Assembly (NCBI GenBank): GCA_965153355.1
Contig: OZ231126.1
Coordinates: 77,810,001 to 77,874,000 of the forward strand
Direction of reading: 5' to 3'
From: Flaccisagitta enflata
Taxonomy: Eukaryota; Chaetognatha; Sagittoidea; Aphragmophora
DNA: 64,000 nt
A model generated the notes under the pieces. That model made no database searches and had not been told where the DNA came from. It was given only the letters and a program-made list of their open reading frames with translations. A program made the translations under genes and the position numbers. Shown in pieces: positions 1 to 11,028 of this stretch (positions are counted from its first letter, which is position 1; every line of letters starts with the position of its first letter).

Positions 1-136
1 TTAAAGTCAAAGCAGGAAAACACGTAAAAGAAAGCAAAAGAAGAGAAAAAGAAAAGAAAAAAAAAGAGGGATTTTCGTTCTCCTTGAAAATGGTGAGATT
101 AACTGACAGCTGCCAAACATTTCAACGGTCGATGGG

Positions 137-1291
137 CGAAGCAGAGACGTGATTGTTCCCACGTACGCGATCACTTGAAATTCCATGCCATCATCACGCC
201 CTCTTCATCAAGATACAGTACTTTCCGAGCAAACCCGGCTAAAACTGGAGGATTAATTTTTGTTACTTTAATTTCATTTCCCAAACTTAATTTTTTGTAT
301 CTAACTTAATTAAAAAATACTTGATTCCTTGAACATACTTGGCTGTGAAAAAAAATAACTTGTGAAATCAAAGTGCATGAAGACATCAGAATTGAGTGTT
401 CTAATCCAGACCATTGGATTCGGCAAAAAAATTTACCTATCCTAGACTACAAGAACAGCTCAGTCAGACAATTATTTAAGATTTTATTGCCATTTAAAGT
501 TTTTAAGGACAATTGTCCTAAATTATTTTGAGACAATTGTCCTTAAAAACTTGAAATGGCTATAAAATCTGAAATAATTGTCTGACTGAGCTGTTCTTGT
601 AGTGTAGGATAGGTAAAATTTTCTGCCGAATCCAATGATCTGGGTTAGAACACTCAATTCTGATGTCTTCATGCACTTTGATTTCACGAGTCATTTTTTT
701 TGACAGCCAAATATATTCAAGGTATTAAGTATCTTTTGATTAAGTTAGATACAAAAAATTGAATTAGGGAAATGAAATTAAAGTAACAAAAATTAATCCT
801 CCAGTTTTAGCCGGGTTTGCTCGGAAGGTACTGTATAACTGAAGCCATGCAAAAACATGATTGTTCTCACATTTGCGAGCACTTGAAATTCATCAAGATG
901 TAACTGAAGTCATACAGAAATACAATTGTTCCCATGTACGCAATCACTTGAAATTTTACACCACCATCACTACACTAGGCACTAGGCAACCAAAATGGAG
1001 CATCAGTTTTTCAGATATCATTTTGTGCAACAGGATACTCTTTAGAAATGCTATGTTATTGTTCTCACATATGCCAACACTGAATTGCTACACTTACATC
1101 ACATCCTTTTCCAGTTTTCCTAGAGGTATATCTGGATCCATGCAGAAACATGATTTTACTCAGGTACGCGATTGCATGAAATTCCATGCTATCATAACAT
1201 CCTCTTCATGAGCTGTAGCCATGCAGAAATATGATTGTTTTCGATTCTCCCGTACGCGATCACTTGAGATTCTGCGCCACTTTCATATCCT
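137..1291 (+). repeat. Degenerate dispersed ~75-bp repeat, five copies here
   Basis: Near-repeats of a unit that reads roughly CATGCAGAAACATGATTG, then a CGTACGCGATCACTTGAAAT core, then CCATGCCATCATCACACC, lie at about 137-210, 838-905, 906-978, 1133-1212 and 1213-1291. A weaker copy is at 2709-2790. The first two copies are separated by the MITE at 216-833. No open frame is kept between copies, so this is a DNA repeat and not a coding repeat. Its origin is unknown. Confidence 0.6.
216..833. mobile_element. Tc1/mariner-type foldback MITE (T1)
   Basis: The element is almost entirely an inverted repeat: the left arm (216-~518) is complementary to the right arm (~533-833). The termini read CAGTACTTTCCGAGCAAACC and its near-complement, and each end abuts a TA (214-215 and 834-835), the target duplication of Tc1/mariner elements. 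The centre holds a smaller hairpin with GGACAATTGTCC-like arms. It has no coding capacity and is presumably non-autonomous. Confidence 0.88.
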
Positions 1292-2032
1292 CTTTTTAGC
1301 GAGCGCGCATCGTCGGAAATCTGAGGTGGACAACTTCCCCACGTATAAAAGTGATCCGCCTGTTTTAATAAATCATTAGCTATTTCCTGTAGACAATAGC
1401 GAAAATAACACCAAGTAGTGATACTTTTTCTGTAGCTTATTAAAATCTCTTTTAAGTAACCGCTTATTGCTGTTAAAATTCGTAACATTTTATAAAAATA
1501 GAAATGTTGCACATGGGTTTACTTGCGCTGTTGTCATCAACTCAAATCCTGTTAAACTTTTCAAATCTTGAAATGCAGCAGGAAGTTACATCCGGGATAA
1601 TCCAGTATTACGTATTAAACCTGAATTTACACGGAAGTAAGCTGCAGAGCTCTGCCAGCGTTGGCTTTAGCTAATCCCTGCTCATTTCATATCAGCTGTT
1701 GCAATGATCGCCTTGTCCATCGGCGAAGCGACATTTTAACGATGTTTATCATGTATAACTTGTTAAATAATTGACCAATCGTGAAAATTCTTTCAGTTTT
1801 GGAAAATTGAGAGAATTTTGGTCATGAGGTTTGCTCTAGATTTGCTTAATACGATTTTAGTAAGCATTGAGGAACTCTCGCTACTCTTTTACATATACTA
1901 AATGGAAAACTAGGAGTGATGCGCGTAGTAACTAGACAGTGAGGGCTCACAAGGCCCTCTGCCATATTTCACAGTTTGAGTATAGTGAGGGATATTGATC
2001 CTCTTTTCGTACAGACTACAGTCAAAATATAA
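1292..2032. other. Intergenic, no feature recognised
   Basis: AT-rich unique-looking sequence. I see no long ORF, tandem array or inverted repeat in it. Confidence 0.5.
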
Positions 2033-2579
2033 CAGGGGTGTATATAATTGAGTCACTTTTGATTCCCCCTCTATCTTTGATTGTCTTCACCGCAACAGGT
2101 GGCATTGCTTGATCAATGATTTTCTTCCCCCATAAGGTATTGAAACAGTGCAGTTAAAGTTTGAATAGTGTTAAATTGTGTTCTACTTATCAGTTTTTAG
2201 TCGCGTGCACGCGACTCTACAACCCGCTTGGTCGGTCGGTCGGTCGGTTGGTCGGTCGGTTGGTCGGTCGGTCGGTCGGTCGGTCGGTCGGTCGGTCGGT
2301 CGGTCACGTTTTAATTTTTTTATGATTTTATTTCTTTGACCCCACTGCTCCTACCCAAATGGTCTAGTGACCTCAAATATGACTCCTGCCCACCCGCACG
2401 CGACTTCGGTAGCCATGTATCCGGCCTTGTTATGATTTGGTACTGCCAAAAGTTATATTTTCCCTACATTTTTGTATTTTCTCTTTTCCCCCTTTGATTT
2501 CCTTCCCCGTTTCCAAACCCTTTGATTTCTTCCCCCCCGGGGGGGGGGGGGGGACTCAATTACATACAGGCCTGGCCTG
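2033..2579. mobile_element. hAT-type MITE, copy 1, with a nested family A element
   Basis: It starts CAGGGGTGTATATAATTGAG and ends with the imperfect complement CTCAATTACATACAGGCCTG. These termini and the interior match a shorter copy at 15175-15437, which has a perfect 8-bp target duplication. The extra 233 bp (2198-2430) is an inserted family A element. The exact right end is 2574 or 2579; with 2579 the flanking 8-mers AAATATAA and AAATATAT match at 7 of 8. Near the right end is a homopolymer palindrome of C followed by G (about 2532-2553). Confidence 0.75.
2198..2430 (+). mobile_element. Family A element, copy A1 (Helentron/HINE-like candidate)
   Basis: Begins TAGTCGCGTGCACGCGACTC, a perfect 16-nt palindrome preceded by T residues. 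It continues with a (GGTC/GGTT)n microsatellite (2231-2305), then a conserved block ending CCGCACGCGACT. The 3' end is GTAGCC-ATGTAT-CCGGCCTTG followed by TT. Comparison with the empty hAT copy at 15175-15437 shows the insertion lies in a T run with no clear target duplication. Confidence 0.82.
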
Positions 2580-4177
2580 AAATATATTCAATAGAAAGCT
2601 ATATTCGGGGCTACTTAATAATAGTGGTGAAGCTGGAAACGATCCTCTGTCTGAGGGCCTCATTGCTCCCAACATTCTGGACAATTATGCTGGCGAGATA
2701 TAATTAAGGCCAAGCACAAAGCTGATTGTTCTCAAATATGCGATCCCGGAAGTTTCACGCCATCGTCACATCGTCTTTGTCATTTGGCCACGAGTTATAC
2801 TGGAGCTTTCTGTCCAATTTTCTCTCTGACTCAATTTTCTTAGCCTTATCTTTTCTTTAGTTTCATTATGACGGAAACTAGGGCAACACGCCCGCGTTAT
2901 ACGAGGCTTTAAATCGACCGAACTGGCAGACGGACATGGCCTCTTTAAAAATCGCTCTGTTGTGCCGCTTGTGCATGAATGTTGGCGTGTTCAGGATTTC
3001 TCAAAAATGCAAAAAATGCCTGTGCAGAAAGTTTGGACACGTTATGAGGTTTGCATGACACAAAGAAAATCATCAGCCAGGGTTTTCTCTGAGTCCTTGG
3101 ACCTCACCACTTCTTCAAAGTTGGCCTGTCAGGGCCAAAAAGAGGCATTTTTGATGTAAAACCCTCAAAATTGAAATGTTGCAAAAATGGTCCAAAATTT
3201 GCCAAAAATCTTCATTCTTAGGCTTGTTGGGTGGGAAAGACATCAAGGAAGGTAAGGAATGGTAAAAATTCACCATGTCCCAGCCCTCTTAATTGAAGGA
3301 AAGGACTACCTCTAGTTACATTTCTTCAATTAAGTTTATATCTTAATATAGCTGAGTTGGACAACCCATCCAATGCCAGGAGTCAGCGCTAGTTCAAGGT
3401 TACGTTATCATAGCCTCCTCAAAAATATCATAACATTTTCTTGAATTAAAAATTTTGTTTGTAAGACAAAAGGCTTATGACTGTCCAAAAAACACATTTC
3501 CAAGGGTTCTTGAATAATAGTTTCACTAACCATATAAAATGGGTCTCAGTGCTCAAATTTGGCTCTGTGTGCATATGTAATGGAAGCTTATGATTTACAG
3601 AAATGAATGACTTTTGATTTTGTTTAGTCTTTTTCTTTTTCTTTTTTAAATTCTGTATTATTAAGTTAGTCTTATTACTACAAAATGTTGCACAATTCAT
3701 ATGTTGCAACTTGATGATTTTAGCCAAAAACCAAATGTTAATTGGAATCATGGGTAAAAAATGCCAAATACCAGCCCTAGTGGTATTTGTTGATTTTTGG
3801 GTATCAATCATTCAACTTTGAAGGCTGATATCTTTTAAACAGTTAGGAGAAAGTATTTTTGGTCAATTTTATTCAAAAGAGCATTCAAAAATCCTTCAGA
3901 AGCTCATGAGTTTTATCCATTTTCATTCAGAAATGGCGCTATATTAGTCTCACAAAGTACAGTGAAAAATGACTTTTTTAACTGTTTGACCTATACCACT
4001 AGGTCATGTTCCATACATAGCCAAGAAAGTACCAACTCTGGAATTTTAGTTAGGGTAAAGTTAGATGAAGCCCCTGCGCTCTATGGGTAGCATCCCAGAT
4101 GCCTTAACAAGTGACTTGGCCTCCATACAAGTAGCAAAAATCTGCAAAAATGACAAAAAATGACATTAATGCATATA
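2580..4177. other. Intergenic, no gene recognised
   Basis: AT-rich sequence with short ORFs only (for example 2962-3159), none with a recognisable domain. A 75-bp repeat remnant lies at 2709-2790. Otherwise I see nothing in it. Confidence 0.5.
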
Positions 4178-4675
4178 CAGGGTGTCCCAAGTCAGTTGTA
4201 ACATTAAGAATCGACATATCTCCGCTTCTAAGTCCTCAAATCAGTTTCTGAAAAAAGATCTATGAAGATCTAGGTTTGCACTTTTTGTCACACCAAACCT
4301 CAACTTTGAATATTGGATAGTTGGGGGTCAGAAAAATATCAAATGAGTGGTAACGTCAAGTGGAAATTTATCTTTTTCATAATTTTTTTTAGAAGTAGCT
4401 GACTTAACTGTTTGCCATTTTTTGAAAAATTGAACTAAAAACCTGGGATTGGTCTCAAATAATAATAGTAATATAATAATATAAAGTATAGCAACCAAAG
4501 CAGACCGCGAAGCGTCCATGATTACTATCTTGTTTTCAGCAAGATAGTAATGGTTGCTACCAGTACAAAAACTTTGATCGAAATTAATGATATTTTTTTT
4601 CTTCACGCCTTCACAAGTTGATATGCTTAGATTTGTAGATTATGTTAGTCCCAATCGACTCCAATGAGTTGATGT

Positions 4676-5367
4676 TGTCATTGTCGTTGTCATTGTCGCT
4701 GTCATTGCTGTTGTCATTGTTGCTGTTGCTGTTATCGCCAGTGTTGTCGCTGTAGATGTCATTGTCAATTTTTGCCGCTGTAGGTTGTCATCGTTTGATA
4801 CAGCATCAGTGTTTTTGGTGTCGATGCAGTTATTGCCGATGCTGTTGCTGCATGTATCTCCTCAACTGTTGCCACAGCTGTTGCTTGTTGCCACAGCTGT
4901 TGCCGCAGCTGATGCTGCAGCTGTTGCCGCAGCTGCCGCCGCAGCTGTCACCGCAGCTGTCGCCGTCATTGATTGATGCTGTTGTTGATGTCCTTGTCGT
5001 GAATGTTGCTATTTCCGATGTTGTCAGCGCTGCCCAGCTCAAACGTAATGGATCCCATCGGCAACGGCCTGAAAGAAACAGGCCGTTAAAGTTGAAATGC
5101 CCAATTCAAGGTGAATAAATTCCTTGTGGCAAGTTTGTTAGAATGTTCGTATTGCCTACATGTGGAATGTTTCTTTTGATTGGTGTTGTTGCTGCGAAAA
5201 TTTTTGTTGCTGATGTTGTTGCTGTTGTTTTTGCTGTTGTTGTTGTCATTGTTGTCACTGTTGTTCATGCTGTCATTGCTGCTGTTGTTGATGCTACAAG
5301 AGATGCTGCAGTATTTGCTGTTGGTGCCGTGGCTTTGCTGTTATTGATGTTGTTGCTGCTGTTTTCG

Positions 5368-5401
<34 letters not shown>

Positions 5402-5420
5402 GTTGTTCTTGTTGATATCG
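4676..5420 (+). repeat. Degenerate GTT/GCT/GTC triplet tract
   Basis: Imperfect runs of GTTGTC, GTTGCC, GCAGCTGTT and finally pure (GTT)n at about 5368-5402. Ala/Val/Leu-rich ORFs in all frames are products of the triplet repetition, not evidence for a protein. Confidence 0.8.
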
Positions 5421-5573
5421 CTGATGTTGATTGCTCCATCTGCAAAAGGGAAAGCAAACAGCGGCAGACAAATCCCAACAAAATTCATTGCACTGGCGTT
5501 GGCTGCATCCTTGTTGAAGCGGACATAGATAGAAACATACCGGCAACGGCCTGAAAGAAACAGGCCGTTAACG
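5059..5573. repeat. Pair of identical hairpins flanking the triplet tract
   Basis: The stem AACGGCCTG, loop AAAGAAA, stem CAGGCCGTT occurs at 5063-5087 and again, identical, at 5545-5569, in direct orientation. The shared block begins CGGCAACGG. The two copies bracket the 3' half of the triplet tract, as end signals of an internal insertion or a duplication might. No function is known to me. Confidence 0.7.
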
Positions 5574-5967
5574 TTTAATCGCCCGTTGGTTTCAAGGTCA
5601 CAATTTTCTTTCTTCTCAGTTCAATACGTTGTTGCAAAATGTTCACGGTGGGATGTTATTCAAATTTTTGTCTCTTTTCGTTATTCTTTCTTTTTTGATT
5701 TTTTTTTCTAATTTCTATGATCTTTTTATTGATTTCTTTTTATTGGTGTTGTAGTTTTTTCGTTGTTTGCTTTTTAGACATGCACTATGGGATGGCCTTT
5801 TCCATTGACTTTTCTTTTATAAAAACATTATTCAAGCTTTCTTTTATTGATAATTTCATTGTTGAAAAACATATTGATTTGTCAAAAATGTCATTGTTGT
5901 CTTAGTTATTGTTGCAGTTGTTGTTGAATTAGGGCCATTTCCATGAGGTTGAAAAAAAAATGTGTGA

Positions 5968-6744
5968 TTAGAGCGGCCGAAAAGCCAAAGCTCTTGATCC
6001 ACGTCCACCAACAACTTTCCAAATTTTTCTAAGTTTCTCCTCTGTTGATAGGCATTCATTCCTTTTGACAGCTTCTTGTTAGAGAAGAAGCTCATATGTT
6101 TTCTCTTCTGCACATTGCATTCTGGTCAAATCATGGGTGATGCTCACTCCTTTCCATTTAACGTTGCCTTTAAGCATTTTAGCTTTGGCTAAGATATCAG
6201 TTTTGATGTTGGCATTTGGCAGCTTGATGACAAGTGGTCGGTAGTTTTGACTGGTGTACTTTCCAGCTCTGAAGCATTGATATTCATCACTTGTGATAAC
6301 AGTTCCAAGATCATGAAAAAGGTCATCGACAATGACTTTTTCATTCAGTGCTTCATCATTTTCCCTTAAACCAAAAACAATCAAGGTTTTCTTTTTTCAT
6401 TCCCTCAGATGAAATTCATTTGGAGCAGATGAGAGGATTTGTGGTGAAACGGCGGAATTTTTTCTTAATTCATTCATTTCTGTCTCTAATTTTGCGACAA
6501 GATCTTGCAATTTTTCAAAATCATCCTTTGACGATTGATTGTGCTTCCACTTTTCTTCCTACCACATCCGTTCAACATTCATGATTCTTTTATCCTGATC
6601 TTCCAAACAAATGCTAGATGCTGCCAGTTGAGCTTCCAGATTTTTTATTCCTTGCTTCAACAAGTTTTGCTGCTCTTTCAAAGATGCTCCTCTTTCAAAG
6701 ATGATGTCAAATATCTGCTTTGATTTCTTGGTAAATTTTGACAA
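5968..6744 (-). pseudogene. Broken L1-ORF1p-like gene (coiled coil + RRM-like region) inside element T2
   Basis: One minus-strand frame runs from an ATG at 6744 to a stop at 5968 (777 nt) and is interrupted only by three in-frame stops, at 6559-6561, 6397-6399 and 6079-6081, with no frameshift. The N-terminal third is rich in Lys, Glu, Gln and Leu, with segments such as LKEQQNLLKQGIKNLEAQL and FEKLQDLVAKLETEMNELRK, consistent with a coiled coil. A central segment TLIVFGLRENDE...LVIKLPN...WKGVSITHDLTR and a terminal WKVVGGRGSR follow. This order (coiled coil, RRM-like domain, basic C-terminal part) is known from LINE ORF1-type nucleic-acid-binding proteins and related captured genes. I infer an ORF1-like origin. 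The clean frame with point stops suggests recent decay. It could also be a captured host gene of the same fold. Confidence 0.66.
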
Positions 6745-7182
6745 TTAATGACTTTATCTATGATTTTGGTCAAATATTGTCAAAATCAAAGATGGAAATC
6801 TGGTAAAAATCATTGAAAATCTTACAGAATTTTGAAAAATTGTCAAATTTTTTTTGTGATCTAAAATCTATGATAAATCATCTGCCATTTGAGATCGATC
6901 GCAGGGTTTTAGCTCTAATGGTTGAAAAATGCCAAGGAGTTAAAGACAACTACTTCCAAGTACAGCAAAAAGTAAAAAACCAAAAAAAGACATGGTCAGA
7001 AATCACTTGCGTACTTCAGAGAAATGTGGTCCCTAAACAAACAGTCCAATTGTCATTAAATTTTGCGTGCAAAAACTGCAGACCAAGATCTTTTTAGATC
7101 TTTTTTTCGGAAATTGATTTGAGGACCTAGAAGCAGAGATGTGTCGATTCTTTATGTTACAACTAACATGGGACACCCTGTA

Positions 7183-7835
7183 AGATCTAAATTTGGGGTT
7201 TTTCTTACCTAAAAAGATACTACATGAATAATTCTCCCGATATATTTCGACCAAACGGCCTTCGTCAGGGAAAAACCTGAATGAAGACATGAACATTTTT
7301 TTTGAAGCATTGAGAAATCATTTCAAATAATGCGTCTTGTCGCCTCATCTCCCATACCATATTCAATTTTCACCTGTTTGAGACTTCCAGATGCCAATTT
7401 TTTTAAAAAGATGCTATTTCGTTCTAGATCACTCAGTAATGATTAAACGATGTGGGCAGGGCCTAAAGATGGCCAATGGATGCCACAGGGAGCGTCTATA
7501 GACCCCAAATGGGCTAAAACTGTCCCCAAAATGACTCGGTCAAGGCAATGTCAAAAAATAAAGAAAAATGATAATCTTTGCTATCCTAACATGGATTTTA
7601 TCTAATGATTAAGTCTCAGTGAAATACAAGAGACCTTAAGCAGCCAAAAGAATAAAGCCTAGTTGCCATTTCAGGCTTATAATAGGTAAAAAATACCTGA
7701 AAATGGCCCAACTTGACAACAATTGAGGTGTAAGCAGTTTTTTTTTATCACCCTCATGAAATCTATGATTCTGTTTTAAAAAAGTGTTAGTTGAAGATGG
7801 GATTTCTGACCAGAATAGGATTTAAAAGCTCTATT
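7183..7835. other. Intergenic, no gene recognised
   Basis: AT-rich sequence. A minus-strand stretch near 7230-7275 reads CTGACGAAGGCC...GGTCGAAA, a short hairpin-containing motif. I do not accept it as a ribozyme (see rejected items). Confidence 0.45.
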
Positions 7836-7837
7836 GG

Positions 7838-8506
7838 GGCAGATGACCTATGATTCCACACGGGGCAATTATTTTAGGGGGGTGTTTATGCCTGATTTGG
7901 GGTCTGAGAGCCTGATTTAGAATCTGAGAGGCTTCATTCAAAGTCTGGAAGTTCTGTTTTGGGGTCTGGGAGGCCGGATTTGGGGTCTAGAAGGCCTGAT
8001 TTGAGGTTAGGGAGGCCTGATGAGAGGTCAGGGAGGCTTAGTTTTGGGTCTAGCAGGCCTGGTAAGGGGTCTAGGAGGCCTGATTAGGGGTCTGAGAGGC
8101 CTGATTTTAGGTATGGTATGCCTTAGTTGAGGTCAGGAAAGGACTAATTTGGGTATGGAAGGCCAGATTTGGGTCCTGAGAGGCCTGATATTGGGTCAAG
8201 AAGGCCTGATTTAAGGTCAGGGAGGCCTGATTTGAGGTCAGGGAGGCCTGATTTAGGGTCTAGCAGGCTTGATTAGGGATCTGGGAGGCCTAATTAGGGG
8301 TCTGGGAGGCCTAATTGGGGTCTGGCAAGCCTGATTAGGAGAATGAGAGGCCTGATTTGGGGTCTGAGAGGCCTGATTTGGGGTCTGAGAGGCCGGATTT
8401 GAAGTTCTAGCGGCCTGATTTAGGGTCTCAGAAAGGGGTGGCCCTGGGGGGACAATAAGACAACAAATCGCCCTGTTTGGAATCATAGGTCATCCGCCCC
8501 TCCGGA
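7838..8506 (+). mobile_element. Family D element with 20-21-bp minisatellite core
   Basis: Ends are inverted repeats: GATGACCTATGATTCCACAC near 7846 and its near-complement at about 8468-8496. Between them lie some 25 imperfect units of GGCCTGATTTGGGGTCTGAGA (about 7890-8440). The ends resemble those of family C (GACCTATGCTTTCACAC) and the core resembles the arrays in families B and C. I infer a related non-autonomous element. The Pro/Gln/Ser-rich minus-strand ORF here is a product of the array. Confidence 0.65.
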
Positions 8507-8675
8507 ACCACAGCCCAAAATCTGATTAGTTATTTAAACCTTAACTACACTGTTTAATTGCTTTATGGGGAAGGAAATCATAGATTCTAAAATGCAACAC
8601 AATGTGTCACGGGAAGAAGATCAAAGGCAGGAGGGGGAAATAAAAAAAAAACTCAATTCTATACACACCTGCTTT

Positions 8676-9803
8676 TTGTGCAGCGGCCCCAAAGGGCCGA
8701 TGTCCTGTAGAACACAGGGGGAAATTCCAGAAGTCCGTCCTTCGGTCCTTCGGTCCTTTTGTCGGTCACCCCCCCTGGCTATCAAGACCTCAAATTTGCC
8801 CTCAATTTAGCCATCAAGGCCTCAAATCAGCCTTCCAGGCTTATAATCAGCCCCCTCTGCCTCAAATCTGACCTCCAGACCTCAAATTTGCCCTCTAGAC
8901 CTTCAATTAGCCCCTACAGCATCGAACCAGCCCTCCGTGGCCTAAATTTGTTCTCGAAACCTCAAATCTGCTCTCCAAGCCCTAACCATAAGTGCAATAA
9001 AAATGGCCGATTTTTGAAAGGTCTGTAAAGGATCAAAAATTCATATGAACATAGCAAAATTCATGACACCTTGAAAGCCCTTCAAAAGATCTTTCATTTG
9101 AAACTTTTGTGGGACCACTAACTCAATGAATATGCAAATGAGAGTAAGATTAGCAAAACCGCTTAATTTTGAAACTGCCCATGGTGTCTTTACAAGTTCC
9201 TTAAAAAAATCACAGAAGACGTTGCCCGATATTGATAAAAATTGAATTGATATTGGGGCAAATACAGGTCAACTAGCCCCTAAAATTTCATTGAAATCGA
9301 TTGAGATCTTCTATCATTTTTACTCATCTAAAACATTTCAGAAAATCCAAGTGACAAATTCAGCCCTTTTTTCATGAGTTGGCAATTTAGTTGTTAGCCC
9401 TTAATCTGTCATATTTTCTAAAAGAATTGCGAAAAAATTTGCTGCATGGACTCAAATGAAAGATAATTTTGATATGTTTTTACAATGCATGAGTTTTAGG
9501 ATGGTCCCAAGAATCTTTTGACCAAAACCTGTGCTCAAAGCTGTTGAAAAATCGGCCATTTTTATTGCACTCATGGTTAATTCTGCCCTCCAGCCTTCAA
9601 ATATGCCTTCAGTGGCCTAAATTAGTCATCTAAGCCCTGGAATATGCCCCCTCAGGACATCTGGAAATTCCCCCCCCTGTGTTCTACAGGACATCGGCCC
9701 TCAGCTTTGGGGCCGCTGCCCTGCTCTCACTCCACTTCATCACTGGATCACTCTCAGCAGGGCATTGGGTACCGCTGACCAGGTGCGATCCTTGGATGAC
9801 TAG
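8676..9803 (+). mobile_element. Family B element, copy B1, complete, interrupted by MITE T3
   Basis: 5' arm GCAGCGGCCCCAAAGGGCC followed by TGTCCTGTAGAACACAGGGG, then a (GTCC/GTCG)n tract, imperfect CCTCAAATCTGCCCTCCAGG units, and the complementary arm at about 9672-9719. The 3' tail contains GCCCTGCT...AGCAGGGC, then ATCC-TT-GGAT, and ends GACTAG before T (CTAG at 9800-9803). The MITE at 8985-9577 splits the core; copy B2 preserves the uninterrupted site. Confidence 0.8.
8985..9577. mobile_element. TA-flanked TIR MITE (T3) inside B1
   Basis: Termini ACCATAAGTGCAATAAAAAT and its near-complement, with TIRs of about 35 bp and TA on both sides (8983-8984, 9578-9579). The family B copy at 15600-16139 reads CCAAGCC-TTA-ATTCTGCCC at the same place, so the empty site and the TA duplication are seen directly. 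Noncoding. Confidence 0.9.
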
Positions 9804-9948
9804 TTAGTCAGCTCAGATGCTCAGACAGTTACCGCCCCTGCCCACCCGCAAATAAGAATGTTTGCTGTTTATTTGGCCCAAATGCAAAGTTTGAATGCGT
9901 CACTAAAAGGGTTCAATTGAGTTAAAAGGCTTTGTCTCCATCATTTTT

Positions 9949-9952
9949 TTGA

Positions 9953-10003
<51 letters not shown>

Positions 10004-10013
10004 TCTCTCTCCT
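9949..10013. repeat. (CTGT)n / (CT)n microsatellite
   Basis: Short GTCT units followed by CT dinucleotides with a few interruptions. Confidence 0.95.
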
Positions 10014-10116
10014 CTCTTTGTTTAAGCAAGCTATGTGTAGTTTTTCAACATTTTTTAATGTGGCACAAAATGAGACCATTAGACACATATTTCCACTCTC
10101 TAGCAAATTGCTAGTA

Positions 10117-10601
10117 CAGTGGAATCCCACCTTAGTGGCACCTCTATTGAAGGGATGTCCGCATTTAAGAGACAACACTGTCTGGTCCAAAATTTTTTCA
10201 GGCTTTTCCAATGTTAAAAAACCTCTATTTAAGGAACCTCTATTTAAGGGATATTCGGATTTAAGAGATAAGTTTTTGAAAATATCCCTTATATCAGGGG
10301 AAATTTTGGGTAAGTTTGATGAATTTTGACAAAAAAATGGTATTTTGAGATAATTTTAAAGAAAAAATTTGTTAGAATAAAATGAAATATTTTCTGTGCT
10401 ATGAATATCTTACCATAAACTAAATCGACCATTACTGATTAACATACTTAAAGCAAAAGAAGGTGGTTACACAATGAATTTGGTATTCCATAGTAACTAA
10501 TATAAAAATCCTTAATAAAATATAAATTCAATTTAAGGGATTTCGGATTTAAGAGACAAAAAAGTCAGTCCCTAGAAATCCCTTAAAGCGAGGTCCCACT
10601 G
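10117..10601. mobile_element. pogo/Tigger-like MITE (T4)
   Basis: Ends CAGTGGAATCCCACCTTAGT and the complement of CAGTGGGACCTCGCTTTAAG, flanked by TA (10115-10116, 10602-10603). CAGTGGAACC-type termini are characteristic of pogo/Tigger elements within the Tc1/mariner superfamily. The interior repeats ATTTAAGGGATATTCGGATT-like segments. Noncoding. Confidence 0.85.
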
Positions 10602-10603
10602 TA

Positions 10604-11028
10604 GCAATCAGACTGGTGCCAGCGTGTCAGCCAGTATCAAAATCAACCAACTGGCGAGTTTTTCTCGTTCGCCCATACATATTGACGCATTTTATAACTC
10701 GGTATGGCCAAGTTTTTTCAAGGGGAAAAAAGTGCCAGAAATTGATTGGCAGATTCCACTCACATTCACTTACATAGGGGCCACGAAAATCATCCAAAGT
10801 GTCAGTCATGGCTTTAATCATGAAAATACATGTTATTACGAGTCAATCCATGATTTTTGACCGTATAAGCCGTTTTCGATTGAGTACTCTATTCCTTACC
10901 ATTACTGAAAAAAAAAGAAAAAAAAACCGTTTGCTCTGAAAATGGAATGGAAAAAGAAGATAGACGACAGGCGAATAAACTTTATAGCCGGATTATTTGC
11001 TACCTCATTGTCAAAAATGAAATGATAC
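10604..11028. other. Intergenic, no gene recognised
   Basis: Unique-looking sequence between two pogo-like MITEs. Overlapping short ORFs on both strands (10624-10860) have no recognisable domain. Confidence 0.45.

Larger units (their letters stand above)
4178..7180. mobile_element. 3-kb Tc1/mariner-type TIR element (T2) carrying a broken ORF1-like gene
   Basis: Terminal inverted repeats of about 100 bp begin CAGGGTGTCCCAAGTCAGTT (4178) and end with the complement of CAGGGTGTCCCATGTTAGTT (7180). The ends abut TA at 4176-4177 and 7181-7182. CAGGGTGTCCC is a terminus seen in mariner-type elements. The interior does not encode a recognisable DDE transposase. It holds a degenerate GTT/GCN triplet tract (4680-5420), two copies of a 25-nt hairpin, and on the minus strand a pseudogene with a coiled coil and an L1 ORF1p-like region. 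It may be a composite non-autonomous element. Confidence 0.82.

Noticed and set aside
4756-5546. Ala/Val- and Asn/Thr-rich ORFs in several frames
   Set aside because: Triplet-repeat artefacts of the GTT/GCN tract.
7225-7280. Minus-strand CTGACGAAGGCC...GGTCGAAA as a hammerhead ribozyme core
   Set aside because: The CUGANGA and GAAA boxes are present, but an extra A precedes stem II and I find no convincing stems I and III or cleavage triplet. A descriptor search (RNAMotif/Infernal) would be decisive.
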